A stretch of 64,000 nt of DNA from Microbacteriaceae bacterium. GTDB taxonomy: Bacteria > Actinomycetota > Actinomycetes > Actinomycetales > Microbacteriaceae. Position 1 is the stretch's first letter, and every line of letters starts with the position of its first letter. The translations under genes and the position numbers were made by a program. The notes beneath the pieces were generated by a model that searched no databases, was not told where the DNA came from, and saw nothing but the letters and a program-made list of their open reading frames with translations. The DNA is taken from positions 1-64,000 of the forward strand of contig CANBWO010000007.1 of NCBI GenBank assembly GCA_947373155.1. Direction: 5' to 3'. Positions 44,914-53,905 of the stretch are shown here, one piece after another.

Positions 44914-45633
44914 CTAGGCCTTTTTAGTGGATCGGTACATGTAGCCAACACCGCGCTTGGTGATAATCACAGGTTCTACGGTTAGTGCGTCTAGTTTGCG
45001 GCGCAGGTATGAGACATAGGATTCAACGATTGCAGTGTTGCCACCAAAGTCGTAATCCCAAACGTGGTTCAAAATCTGTTCTTTCTTGAGAACCTGATTT
45101 GGGTTACTCATCAAAAAGTGAAGCAGGTTGTACTCGGTGGGGCTTAGATCTACCAATGTTCCGTTGGCGTAAACCTCGTGGGCATCGTTGTTAATTCGCA
45201 CCTCGCCAACTTCTAGAACGGCATCCTGACTTTCAGCGGCCTTGGTGCGACGCAAAATGGCTTGGATGCGAGCCACAATCTCGGCCAAACTGAAAGGCTT
45301 GGTAACGTAGTCGTCGCCGCCAACGGTAAGACCTGTTATTTTGTCTTCGGTTTCGTCGCGTGCGGTGAGGAACAGAACCGGGGCGGTAATACCCATGGAA
45401 CGAATCTTTTTGGTGACGCTAAAACCACTCATATCCGGGAGCATCACGTCTAGCAAAATGATGTCTGGTTCACCCTTTTCGGCGGCGTCCACGGCGTCGT
45501 GTCCGTTGCCAACCGCGTGAGTTCTAAATCCCTCAAAACGCAGGTGGCGGGTAAGTAGGTCTCTGATGCTGGGTTCGTCATCGACGATTAGAACTTTGAT
45601 GCCGTCTTCTGATGGGTTCTGCAAACTGTTCAT
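44914..45633 (-). CDS. OmpR-family response regulator
   Basis: 239 residues. Receiver with DDE at 18-20, phosphoacceptor Asp62 in ILLDVMLPD, Lys in VTKPFS, and a winged-helix domain from about 140 ending in KRGVGYMYR. It is the first gene of the pair with the histidine kinase. TrcR/MprA-like family; target genes unknown. Confidence 0.93.
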   Translation of the reverse strand: MNSLQNPSEDGIKVLIVDDEPSIRDLLTRHLRFEGFRTHAVGNGHDAVDAAEKGEPDIILLDVMLPDMSGFSVTKKIRSMGITAPVLFLTARDETEDKITGLTVGGDDYVTKPFSLAEIVARIQAILRRTKAAESQDAVLEVGEVRINNDAHEVYANGTLVDLSPTEYNLLHFLMSNPNQVLKKEQILNHVWDYDFGGNTAIVESYVSYLRRKLDALTVEPVIITKRGVGYMYRSTKKA

Positions 45634-45699
45634 GACACCACCTTCCCAGACTTTTCTGAGAATAACCTGATAAAAGGTTGAGTGTTGTTTGGGAGTTAC

Positions 45700-47334
45700 C
45701 TAGAGGTCTTGAACATCCAGGATTTGATAGGCGTATCCCTGTTCGGCCAGGAACCTTTGGCGATTCTGAGCGAAGTCCTGATCCACCGTGTCCCTCGAAA
45801 TCAAGGTGTAGAAGTTAGCCGAGCGGCCGTCCGCCTTAGGCCTTAGGAGTCGGCCGAGGCGCTGGGCTTCTTCTTGGCGGCTACCGAACGAACCGGAAAT
45901 CTGAATCGCGACCGAAGCTTCGGGCAGGTCAACGCTAAAGTTGGCCACCTTTGACACAACTAATGTGGTTTCAGTTCCGTTTCTAAAAGCCTCAAAAAGG
46001 CGTTCGCGTTCATCTACCGGGGTATCGCCCGTAATCTGAGGCACTCCGAGTGCTCCAGCAACAGCTGCAATCTGATCCAAGTATTGCCCAATGATTAGCG
46101 TTGGTTCGCCAGCGTGCTTTTTCATGAGCTTGCGAATCACATCGATTTTTACCGTTGATGTTGCCGCCAGTCGGTATCGCTCATCGAGGCTGGCAATAGC
46201 GTATTCCAAACGTTCGATTTCGGGTAGGTCCACCCGAACCTCAAAGCAGGCAGCCGGCGCAATGTAACCCTGCTGCTCGATTTCTTTCCAAGGTGCGTCG
46301 TAGCGCTTTGGCCCAATCAGGCTAAAGACATCGCCCTCTTTGCCGTCCTCGCGCACCAGTGTGGCGGTCAGTCCAAGCCGGCGTCTGGCCTGCAAATCCG
46401 CTGTCATCTTGAAGATCGGCGCGGGCAATAGGTGCACTTCGTCGTAGACGATGAGTCCCCAGTCCTTGGCGTTCAGCAGTGCCAGGTGGGCGTATTCGCT
46501 CTTACGTTTGGTGGTCAAGATTTGATAGGTGGCAATAGTCACCGGTTTGACTTCTTTAGTGCTCCCGGAGTACTCGCCAATCTCGTCTTCGGTCAGCGAC
46601 GTGCGGCGGATCAGTTCTGCCTTCCACTGCCTGGCACTCACAGTGTTGGTAACCAAAATCAGTGTGCTGGTCTTGGCCACGCTCATGGCGCCAGCCCCAA
46701 CGATGGTCTTGCCCGCTCCACAGGGGAGAACAACAACACCGCTTCCGCCATCCCAGAATTTATCTACCGCGGCACGCTGATAATCGCGAATGCCCCAGCC
46801 AGTTTGGTCTAATTCGATTGGGTGCGGAGTGCCTGGAGTGTAACCGGCGAAGTCCTCGGCGGGCCATCCCAGCTTTAGTAGCTCTTGCTTTACCTGACCG
46901 CGCGCCCAAGGGCGGATGCGGAAGGCATTGGCCGATACTTGGGCCTCTAGCAGCTCTGCAATCTTGCGCTGACGCGAGGCCTCGAGCAAAACCGGAACCG
47001 AGTCACTTCGAAGTTCAAGGTCGCCCTCGCTAGAGCGTGCAATAGTTAGGCGCCCGTAGCGGGCCATGGTTTCAGTGATGTCGGTTCGAACCGCGGCCGG
47101 AACCGGAAACTTGGCGTAGCGGTCTAGCACCCCAAGCACAAAGTCGCTGTCGTGGCCTGCGGCACGGGCGTTCCAAAGCCCCAAACGCGTGATCCGGTAA
47201 GTGTGAATGTGCTCTGGAGCTCGCTCTAACTCGGCAAAGATGCTGAGCTCGTGGCGGGCGTCTCCCGCGGCTGGATGGTCGACTTCGAGTAGAGCAGTTT
47301 TATCGCTCTGAACAATCAACGGCCCCATAGACAT
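45700..47334 (-). CDS. Bacterial XPB-type DNA repair helicase
   Basis: 544 residues. SF2 helicase: Walker A LPCGAGKT (203-210), DEVH box (298-301), motif III TAT, and motif VI with QEEAQRLGRLLRP near the C-terminus. XPB helicases unwind 3'-5' and act in repair with nuclease partners in some archaea; the bacterial role is less certain. Next to a large helicase-associated protein, the conserved pair. Confidence 0.92.
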   Translation of the reverse strand: MSMGPLIVQSDKTALLEVDHPAAGDARHELSIFAELERAPEHIHTYRITRLGLWNARAAGHDSDFVLGVLDRYAKFPVPAAVRTDITETMARYGRLTIARSSEGDLELRSDSVPVLLEASRQRKIAELLEAQVSANAFRIRPWARGQVKQELLKLGWPAEDFAGYTPGTPHPIELDQTGWGIRDYQRAAVDKFWDGGSGVVVLPCGAGKTIVGAGAMSVAKTSTLILVTNTVSARQWKAELIRRTSLTEDEIGEYSGSTKEVKPVTIATYQILTTKRKSEYAHLALLNAKDWGLIVYDEVHLLPAPIFKMTADLQARRRLGLTATLVREDGKEGDVFSLIGPKRYDAPWKEIEQQGYIAPAACFEVRVDLPEIERLEYAIASLDERYRLAATSTVKIDVIRKLMKKHAGEPTLIIGQYLDQIAAVAGALGVPQITGDTPVDERERLFEAFRNGTETTLVVSKVANFSVDLPEASVAIQISGSFGSRQEEAQRLGRLLRPKADGRSANFYTLISRDTVDQDFAQNRQRFLAEQGYAYQILDVQDL

Positions 47335-47350
47335 AAGTTCTAGCCTATTG

Positions 47351-49168
47351 CTAGAAATTCACCCGCACGATGCGTTCCAAGGGAAGGGTTCGCTCAATAT
47401 CAGCTTTTTTGTCGAGACCGCGAAGGCGCCCGTTAGCCAGAGAAGTTGGCAGAACTCGAAACTCGACTTCACTGCCATCGCGGCTGGTAAGTACAACGTT
47501 GAGCTCAGCCTTGTTTTTCAACGCCAGCTGGATTTGCCTGAGCAAATCCTGGTCGTCGGGTTCGGCGCCAACTCGGTCGTCGGCCCGGCGCAACTGCTCC
47601 ACTAGCTCGATGATCGGGTCGGATACCGAGGCGGAAACGCCGGCAGCCCAAGACCGTTTGGCCTGTGGTGAAACCACATTGCCCTCGGAGTCGATTCTTA
47701 CGGGAACGTAACCCACGTCACGCAAGCCAAAATAAACCACCTCGGATTCAAAACGGGTGGCAAGGCTGCTTGCTGTGATGGCAAAAAGGCCAAACGGACG
47801 AAGGCGAACATCGTTGAGGATTTCAGTGAGCAACAGGCCATCGGTGCTTTGAATCAGGGTGCGCTCTGTGCCCTTGCCTTCAAGGAGCCTAAGGCGGCCA
47901 AAACGTGACTCTGCTTCGCGTAATAGGTACTCAACCGGCTGTGGCAAAGCCTTGCCACTCAAATCGGCAAGTAGGTCTCGAATCTGCTGGCCAGTCAATC
48001 CGCATTCCAGCCCGTGGCTGAGGCTGAGAGCCGACAAACGGTAAGTGCAGGCAACCGACACTTGCTCGATTTGGGCAAACTTTCGAAGCGTGGATTCCAC
48101 GTTGGTTTCCAGTGGTCCTGGAGCAATCAGGCTCAGGTCGGCTTGCACAATGAGAGTCCCCTGTGCTTTTGGAAGGTGTGGGGTCAGGGCCACAACGGCC
48201 GCCTCGAAGTTTCCGGTGAGGCAGTGAAGGGCCAAGTTTGTTGGCATACCCGAGACACTGAAACCGATTCCCTGAGCTTGCTCCGCCAAAAGGTGCAGTT
48301 CTTGGCCAAGTGATTCGTCGGCAAGTGGGAAAACCTGCGCGAGCGCGTCTACCAGGGTCAAGGATTCATCTTGAGCCAGTAACACACTCAGTTCGCCAGC
48401 GCCTACGCTGCCAAGAGATAACACCCATTGGTGAGCAATAATCTGCCAGCGTTGCATCACCGGGGCATCAAGATAATTTTGTGCGGCCGCGGATAACCAC
48501 CAACGGTCGCCTTCGAGCTGCACCAGTTTGAGTTGCTGAGCCATCATGTAATAGCCGCGCACTGCAGTATTTGACTTACGAAGGTGCCCCGCTAGGCGCT
48601 TGACATCGCCAACACCGAATCCGGTTTTACCCACGTGGCGAATAAGGTGCTCTTCGATATCCAGTACCAGTTCGGTTATCGCTTGCTGAGTCTCAAACGC
48701 AGCGATGGCTGCTAGCCCAAGCGATGCCTCCTGGCTGGTGCCTTGGGGGCGATCCAGCGGTAGCCCGGCCATACCTGCGGGTTGTTCCTTAAGACTAGAT
48801 TTTGCCCTACCGGAGGCCCAGGCTGTCATTAGCGGACCGGCTTGCGAAGCTACTGCTTCGAGCACAGTAAGTCTTCCGCTCGCGCCGCCTCGAACTACCA
48901 GGCCCAACTCCAAAAGCGCAAGGTGGTATGAGTCAAAATCACCGAGCGGTTGTGGTTCCTGGCCCTGAATCAGCTGGGCCAATGCCTCGGCCTCTGAGAC
49001 GGCTAGCTTAACCAGGCAGGAATAAACACTTTTAGGCGCCAACAGTGACTGCGCCAAGTCAAAGAAATCTTTGGGCTGACCAAGCACCTGCCGGCGTCGA
49101 ATCAGGGCTGTCAGTTGGCCGTCATCGCGCGAGCGCAACTCGTTTGCTAGAAGCAGTAAGTCGCTCAT
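47351..49168 (-). CDS. Helicase-associated protein (XPB partner)
   Basis: 605 residues, mostly helical. It lacks Walker motifs. The C-terminal region (about 400-605) resembles the helicase-associated domain found in the XPB neighbourhood of actinobacteria. It lies 16 nt before the XPB gene on the same strand, so the two probably form one operon. Molecular role unknown. Confidence 0.78.
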   Translation of the reverse strand: MSDLLLLANELRSRDDGQLTALIRRRQVLGQPKDFFDLAQSLLAPKSVYSCLVKLAVSEAEALAQLIQGQEPQPLGDFDSYHLALLELGLVVRGGASGRLTVLEAVASQAGPLMTAWASGRAKSSLKEQPAGMAGLPLDRPQGTSQEASLGLAAIAAFETQQAITELVLDIEEHLIRHVGKTGFGVGDVKRLAGHLRKSNTAVRGYYMMAQQLKLVQLEGDRWWLSAAAQNYLDAPVMQRWQIIAHQWVLSLGSVGAGELSVLLAQDESLTLVDALAQVFPLADESLGQELHLLAEQAQGIGFSVSGMPTNLALHCLTGNFEAAVVALTPHLPKAQGTLIVQADLSLIAPGPLETNVESTLRKFAQIEQVSVACTYRLSALSLSHGLECGLTGQQIRDLLADLSGKALPQPVEYLLREAESRFGRLRLLEGKGTERTLIQSTDGLLLTEILNDVRLRPFGLFAITASSLATRFESEVVYFGLRDVGYVPVRIDSEGNVVSPQAKRSWAAGVSASVSDPIIELVEQLRRADDRVGAEPDDQDLLRQIQLALKNKAELNVVLTSRDGSEVEFRVLPTSLANGRLRGLDKKADIERTLPLERIVRVNF

Positions 49169-49197
49169 TTTTGGGTTTTCCCTGTTCGGTAAATCCG

Positions 49198-49467
49198 TTA
49201 TCCGCGGTTCTGTCGGGCTTTGCGAATCACGTTGGTGATTAGCAGGGTAATCATTAGAACCACACCGATGGGAAGGCCCACGACCGGAACTACGCCAACT
49301 ACCGGCGCTACTTTGACGCCGAATCCCAAAAGCGCCAGTGTGACCAGCATTGTGAGGATAGAAACTCCGATCACGCCTGCGGTCATGAACGCCAAAATGT
49401 TTTCACCGCGGTTCTCGCTTAGTGCGATCGGTTTCTTGGTAGCTGGGGTCTTCTTTGCGTTAGCCAT
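49198..49467 (-). CDS. Small two-helix membrane protein, unknown
   Basis: 89 residues. A basic Lys/Ala-rich start, then two hydrophobic segments (about 27-50 and 52-80), and a basic end VIRKARQNRG. It is upstream of the XPB pair and divergent from the cold-shock-domain gene. Family not recognised. Confidence 0.7.
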   Translation of the reverse strand: MANAKKTPATKKPIALSENRGENILAFMTAGVIGVSILTMLVTLALLGFGVKVAPVVGVVPVVGLPIGVVLMITLLITNVIRKARQNRG

Positions 49468-49558
49468 CCTTATAGATTACCTGCGCTAGCCCTCGGAAAC
49501 TAGGCTGCTTTGTTGCGTTGAGGTAAACTATGGGTTGGTTTTTAGAAAGAGGATTCAA

Positions 49559-49942
49559 ATGCCTACCGGAAAAGTTCGCTTCTTCGACGACGAAAAGGGC
49601 TACGGCTTCATCGATTCAGATGAGGGTAGCCAGGTCTTCCTGCACGCCAGCTCGCTGCCTGCAGGTGTTACCTCAGTAAAGAAGAACACTCGCGTTGAGT
49701 TCAGCGTCGCCGATGGCCGCAAGGGTCCTCAGGTTTTGTCGCTTCGTATCATCGATGCCCCACCTAGTCTGGCAAAACTGAGCCGTAAGCCAGCCGATGA
49801 TCTAGCCGTGATTGTGAATGACACCATCGCTGTATTAGACAAGGTCAACGATGGCCTGCGTCACGGACGCCACCCAGAAGGTGCATTGGCTAAGAACGTG
49901 GCCGGCGTGCTGCGCAAGCTAGCCGACGAACTAGAAGCCTAG
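49559..49942 (+). CDS. Cold-shock-domain protein with helical C-terminal extension
   Basis: 127 residues from the ATG at 49559 (AGAGGA upstream). The first 65 residues are a CSD with KGYGFIDS and VFLHASSL. A helical extension (about 70-127) follows, not found in the short CspA. It ends 2 nt before DUF3027, the conserved actinobacterial neighbour. Probably RNA-binding. Confidence 0.88.
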   Translation: MPTGKVRFFDDEKGYGFIDSDEGSQVFLHASSLPAGVTSVKKNTRVEFSVADGRKGPQVLSLRIIDAPPSLAKLSRKPADDLAVIVNDTIAVLDKVNDGLRHGRHPEGALAKNVAGVLRKLADELEA

Positions 49943-49944
49943 AC

Positions 49945-50481
49945 ATGACCTTGTTTCTGAGCCAGGCCCGCGCGGCCGCAGTCGAATCGCACGGCGAGCA
50001 CGCCGTAGGCGACTACATTCAGACTCTTCAAGAGGCTCAGGATCAGGTTTTGGCCTACCAGTTTGCAAGCAAGGTCAAGGGATACCCAGACTGGCTATTT
50101 AATGTCTTGCTTTTTGTAGATGGCGACACCGCAACTGTTTCGGAAGTGCTTTTGCTTCCTGGCGAAACCAGCCTCACCGCGCCTTCTTGGGTTCCTTGGA
50201 GTGAGCGCCTGGCAGATTACAAGGCGCTTCAGGCTGCCTTAGAAGCCGATGCCGCTGCCGCAGCAGACGAGGAAGATTCAGAAGAAGACGTGGATGACTC
50301 GCAGGATGGCACTTCTGAAGAAGATGCGACCGCTGCCGAGCCTGCGGAACAGACCGCGGATTTAGCGCTTGCGAACGTGCCAGTAGAAGTAGATACCAAA
50401 GACGAGGCCGACGACAGTGGTGTCGAGGGCAAGGGGTTCTTCAAATGGAAGGGCATTGGGCGCAAAAAGAAGCGTAAGTAA
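49945..50481 (+). CDS. DUF3027 protein, short form
   Basis: 178 residues. The N-terminal 95 residues carry the DUF3027 core (HAVGDY, GYPDWLFNVLLFVDG, PSWVPWSERL). Next is an acidic Glu/Asp/Ala linker (about 96-160) and a basic KKKRK end. Function unknown. Its last 120 bp lie antisense to the DUF2530 gene. Confidence 0.85.
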   Translation: MTLFLSQARAAAVESHGEHAVGDYIQTLQEAQDQVLAYQFASKVKGYPDWLFNVLLFVDGDTATVSEVLLLPGETSLTAPSWVPWSERLADYKALQAALEADAAAAADEEDSEEDVDDSQDGTSEEDATAAEPAEQTADLALANVPVEVDTKDEADDSGVEGKGFFKWKGIGRKKKRK

Positions 50482-50589
50482 CGCTGCCGTCCAAAATATC
50501 AATCCAACACTAATAGCAAGTTTGGCGTTCACCTTGACCGGCTCTGGGTCGGGTTTGCGCTCAACGTGTTTTAGATAAAAGCGCACCAT
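50362..50589 (-). CDS. DUF2530 small membrane protein
   Basis: 75 residues with two membrane helices (about 25-45 and 52-70) and a basic end HVRKR, the pattern of the actinobacterial DUF2530 family commonly near DUF3027. It starts 9 nt after serC ends. No clear ribosome site. The last 120 bp overlap the convergent DUF3027 gene. Confidence 0.7.
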   Translation of the reverse strand: MVRFYLKHVERKPDPEPVKVNAKLAISVGLIFWTAALLTLLFAPNALPFEEPLALDTTVVGLVFGIYFYWHVRKR

Positions 50590-50598
50590 GGGTAAAGA

Positions 50599-51717
50599 CT
50601 AACCCAGCTGACTCACTACGTAGTCGATGCTCTTGGTCAACTGCTGAACATCGCCCAGATCCGTTGCAGTAAACGTGGCCACGCGCAACTGGTTGCGTCC
50701 TAGTTTGCGATACGGCTCGGTGTCCACGATTCCATTGGCCCGCAACACCTTGGCGATGTTTGCGGCATCCACGTCATCGTTGAAATCGATGGTCACAACA
50801 ACCTGAGAGCGGTGCTCTGGGTTTGCCACAAATGGAGTTGCAAAAGCGCTTGCCTCAGCCCAGTCGTAGAGGTGATCGGAGGCAGCCTTGGTTCGGGCAT
50901 CCGCCCAGGCCAAGCCACCGTTTTCGTTCATCCAGTCGGTCTGTTCCGCCAGTAAAAACAGGGTGCTGATTGCCGGAGTATTGAGGGTCTGGTTCAAACG
51001 TGAGTTGTCGATAGCTTGCTTGAGGCTCAGGAACTCCGGAATGTACCGATCGCTGGCCGCTATGCGCTCGGCGCGCTCAATAGCCGCAGGGGACATCAGA
51101 GCAAACCACAAACCGCCATCGCTGGCAAAGTTTTTCTGCGGAGCAAAGTAATAGACATCGGTGGCTAGCGGGTCAAAATCAATACCGCCCGCCGCGCTGG
51201 TGGCATCGGTAAGGAACAAAGCTCCGGCATCGGCTCCTGCTAGGCGCTCAACCGGGGTGACCACGCCGGTGCTGGTTTCGTTCTGGGCGTAGGCGTAGAG
51301 CGAGACATCCGACTCAGCCTCCAGTGCAAGTCTGGAACCCGGGGTGCCATTGATGACGGTGGGTGCGGTGAGCCAAGGAGCTTTCAGTGCGCTTGCAAAT
51401 TTGCTGCCGAATTCTCCGTGAACCAGAGCCTGCGCCTTGCCTTCTGCTAGGCCAAACGAAGCCACGTCCCAAAAAGCTGTGGAGCCACCGTTGCCCATGA
51501 CGATTTCGTATCCCGCAGGATTGTGGAAAAGGTCCATCAGTCCCTCTTGCACGCGCTTTACCAGGTTCTTGACCGGGGCCTGGCGGTGCGAGGTGCCCAT
51601 CAGTTTGGCGCCTTCGGTTGCAAAGGCATCAAGCTGTGCCTGGCGAACTCGCGAAGGGCCACAGCCAAAGCGTCCGTCTAGGGGCAACAGGTTAGCGGGG
51701 ATTTTGATGTCAAACAT
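50599..51717 (-). CDS. serC: Phosphoserine aminotransferase
   Basis: 372 residues from the ATG at 51717. A fold-type I PLP enzyme making phosphoserine from 3-phosphohydroxypyruvate. Seen: FGCGPSRVR, GNGGSTAFWD, TDATSAAGG and the PLP Lys in FAPQKNFASDGG. This is the actinobacterial SerC type. Divergent from ideR across 89 bp. Confidence 0.95.
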   Translation of the reverse strand: MFDIKIPANLLPLDGRFGCGPSRVRQAQLDAFATEGAKLMGTSHRQAPVKNLVKRVQEGLMDLFHNPAGYEIVMGNGGSTAFWDVASFGLAEGKAQALVHGEFGSKFASALKAPWLTAPTVINGTPGSRLALEAESDVSLYAYAQNETSTGVVTPVERLAGADAGALFLTDATSAAGGIDFDPLATDVYYFAPQKNFASDGGLWFALMSPAAIERAERIAASDRYIPEFLSLKQAIDNSRLNQTLNTPAISTLFLLAEQTDWMNENGGLAWADARTKAASDHLYDWAEASAFATPFVANPEHRSQVVVTIDFNDDVDAANIAKVLRANGIVDTEPYRKLGRNQLRVATFTATDLGDVQQLTKSIDYVVSQLG

Positions 51718-51806
51718 GTCTAAAAGTTTACCCAGCCGCAAGGCGTGCCTCTTGTTCAGTGGTAATAATTGACCCATTGCCAGTGCATAGCGGAGAGGAA
51801 TCATTC

Positions 51807-52499
51807 ATGGCCGACCTGATCGACACCACAGAGATGTACCTCCGAACCATATTGGAACTCGAAGAAGAGGGCCAAGTTCCGCTGCGAGCTCGAATCAGCG
51901 AGCGCCTAGATCACTCCGGTCCAACGGTGTCTCAAACAATTGGGCGAATGGAACGATTGGGCTATGTAGTGGTCAGCAATGATCGCCACCTTGAACTAAC
52001 CGATTTTGGACGCGAAGAAGCCACCAAAGTTATGCGTAAACATCGTCTGGCCGAGAGGCTCTTGGCCGATGTGATCGGCTTGGAGTGGGAGTTCGTTCAC
52101 GAGGAAGCCTGTCGCTGGGAGCACGTGATTAGCGAGCAGGTTGAGCGCAAGATCATGGCGATGCTCGACAACCCAAGGTTTTCGCCCTACGGCAACCCCA
52201 TTCCTGGCTTAGAAGAATTGGGTGCGGCCAAGAATCAGACTTTCATCGATGGAGTTGTCAGCGTTGCTGCATTGGTTCTAGATGACCCATCCCAAACATT
52301 TACCCTGCGCCGCATCGGCGAACCACTTCAGGTAGATGTAAACCTACTAGCCGACCTGAAATCACTGGGCATTATTCCTGGAGCCCAGGTGGCGATTGAA
52401 TCAAAGGCTTCGCGCTACTTTGTTCGCGCCGTGGGTCAAACCGACGGAGAAAGCTTGGCTGCTGCCGAGGCAGCCCACCTATTTGTGGACGCAAGCTAA
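51807..52499 (+). CDS. ideR: IdeR/DtxR-type iron-dependent repressor
   Basis: 230 residues from the ATG at 51807 (GAGAGGA upstream). N-terminal winged helix (HSGPTVSQTIGRMERLG as recognition part), dimerisation and metal site with EEACRWEHVIS, and a C-terminal SH3-like FeoA domain (about 145-225). It represses iron uptake genes when iron is plentiful. A -10-like TAATAA lies just upstream. Confidence 0.94.
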   Translation: MADLIDTTEMYLRTILELEEEGQVPLRARISERLDHSGPTVSQTIGRMERLGYVVVSNDRHLELTDFGREEATKVMRKHRLAERLLADVIGLEWEFVHEEACRWEHVISEQVERKIMAMLDNPRFSPYGNPIPGLEELGAAKNQTFIDGVVSVAALVLDDPSQTFTLRRIGEPLQVDVNLLADLKSLGIIPGAQVAIESKASRYFVRAVGQTDGESLAAAEAAHLFVDAS

Positions 52500-52541
52500 C
52501 TGGCAATTTGCTGAGTATGTCGCAACTGCCCGCTGCAAAGA

Positions 52542-52570
52542 GTGACACCGTGCCGGTGATTTGGTAAACT
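52542..52570 (+). promoter_or_regulatory. Predicted promoter of the nlpC leader
   Basis: GTGACA (52542-52547), 17-bp spacer, TAAACT (52565-52570). Transcription would start near 52577, leaving a leader of about 128 nt before the TTG start. Confidence 0.5.
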
Positions 52571-52576
52571 CTTCAA

Positions 52577-52704
52577 GTTGCTGCCACAAACCTGGTGGCA
52601 ATCGGACGCAGGTGGTCGCCAAAGCCCACAGCCTGCGTTTTTAGAACGAATAGTTTCGGTGTGGGAAAGCGGCATTAGCCGCCTGCGATTCGGAGGTTTG
52701 AATT
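52577..52704 (+). promoter_or_regulatory. Structured leader with terminator-like hairpin upstream of NlpC/P60 gene
   Basis: Hairpins: GCCAC/GTGGC (52583-52599); ACGCAGG (52606-52612) with CCTGCGT (52632-52638), followed by TTTTT; and GCGGC-ATTA-GCCGC (52669-52682). The middle one has intrinsic-terminator form inside the leader, so attenuation is possible. c-di-AMP (ydaO) riboswitches precede wall hydrolase genes in actinobacteria, but I could not match the conserved ydaO blocks. Confidence 0.5.
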
Positions 52705-53607
52705 TTGGCAAAGCAGACTAACGGTCGGCATCGCGCGGACGTTCAAGTGAACGTCTTCGAGACCATGGAACTGCGCTCCCGCAGATCGATTCGCGAATCA
52801 GAGCGCAAACGCTCGTCGCGCTCGGACAAACGCGCCGCCAAACGCGCACTCAAGGTTCAGCAGGTAATCGCTGCACAAGGCAACCAGCTCGAAACTTCTA
52901 GCGGCTACGTCTTGACAAGTAAGCCAAAAGTTAAGTTTTCAAAGCGCCGCGATGTTCGCAACTTCATAACAATGCTTACGGCAAGTGGAATCATCACCAC
53001 GGTCGGCTTGCCGGCGTATGCCTTTAGCCCCGACGTGGCTGCGATGGCCCGATTCAGCACCACGAATGCTGCTGACGTGGCTAACGCGGCAGATACGCAG
53101 CACCTCACCGTGGCCGCTGTGAACACCGTGAACTTCGACCGAACCCACTACCAGTCGGCTTCGGCGGCAGAGATCGAGCGAATGCTGACCGCAAGTCGTT
53201 ACATCTCTTACAGCGGACCAACGGCTGCCGACTTTGTGTCGAACCCACCGTTTTCCAAATTGGACGCCACCAACATCCTCAAGGTTGCTAACAAGTACGT
53301 GGGAACCCCTTACGTTTTCGGTGGAGAAAACCCGAACGGCTTCGACTGCTCCGGCTATGTCCGCTTTGTTTTTGCCCAGTTCGGAACTGACCTTCCGCAC
53401 TCGGTTATCGGCCAGAGCCGATTTGGAATCAAGGTGAAACCCGAAGACGCACTGCCGGGTGACATCGTGGTTCTGAACGACCTGAGCCACGACGGAATTT
53501 ATGCCGGAAACGGTAACTTCTATCACGCACCGCGTCCTGGCGACACCGTGAAACTTGCGCCGATCTTCACCAGCAACGTTTTCTTCATCCGCCTGGCAAC
53601 CAACTAG
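52705..53607 (+). CDS. NlpC/P60 cell-wall endopeptidase
   Basis: 300 residues from a TTG with CGGAGG 8 nt upstream. A long, very basic N-terminus (about 1-85) precedes a hydrophobic signal-anchor segment (about 89-108). The C-terminal NlpC/P60 domain (about 190-300) has catalytic Cys in FDCSGYV and His in LSHDGIY plus a further His in FYHAPR. It probably cuts peptidoglycan stem peptides. Confidence 0.92.
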   Translation: MAKQTNGRHRADVQVNVFETMELRSRRSIRESERKRSSRSDKRAAKRALKVQQVIAAQGNQLETSSGYVLTSKPKVKFSKRRDVRNFITMLTASGIITTVGLPAYAFSPDVAAMARFSTTNAADVANAADTQHLTVAAVNTVNFDRTHYQSASAAEIERMLTASRYISYSGPTAADFVSNPPFSKLDATNILKVANKYVGTPYVFGGENPNGFDCSGYVRFVFAQFGTDLPHSVIGQSRFGIKVKPEDALPGDIVVLNDLSHDGIYAGNGNFYHAPRPGDTVKLAPIFTSNVFFIRLATN

Positions 53608-53734
53608 AAAACTTGGCAACCGGCATAAATGCCAAACCGTTACTTTTTGTTTGGTGTTTCTTTACATCGATGTTGGTATCGCGGGCTTATGGTTGCCTCA
53701 AGAATCAGTAATTCATTGGTTTAGGAAGGCAGTC

Positions 53735-53809
53735 ATGCGATTGAAGGTTGTGCCAGCCAAGCACGAGCAACAATTCCAACATTTCTGCCAACCCAGCCTG
53801 GCAATCTAA
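53735..53809 (+). CDS. Putative 24-residue small ORF
   Basis: ATG at 53735 with AGGAAGG just upstream, ending at TAA 53807-53809, which is the first part of a strong terminator stem. Residues are basic at the start (MRLKVVPAKH) and then Gln/Phe-rich. It stands alone between nlpC and the HNH gene. It could be a leader peptide, a small protein or part of a small RNA; conservation is unknown. Confidence 0.4.
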   Translation: MRLKVVPAKHEQQFQHFCQPSLAI

Positions 53810-53840
53810 CGCGTCGTCCATTGTGACGGCGCGTTTTTTA
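53808..53840 (+). terminator. Strong terminator after the small ORF
   Basis: AACGCGTCGTC paired with GACGGCGCGTT (11 bp, one G-U) around CATTGT, followed by TTTTTATT. Confidence 0.9.
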
Positions 53841-53905
53841 TTGGCTGAAGAGCTGTTCTTACCGAAAACCCATTTGCCATTTGGGCTGCTTCGAAAGGAC
53901 GATTG

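Noticed and set aside
52577-52704. ydaO-type c-di-AMP or cobalamin riboswitch call
   Set aside because: The conserved sequence blocks of either family could not be matched by eye.
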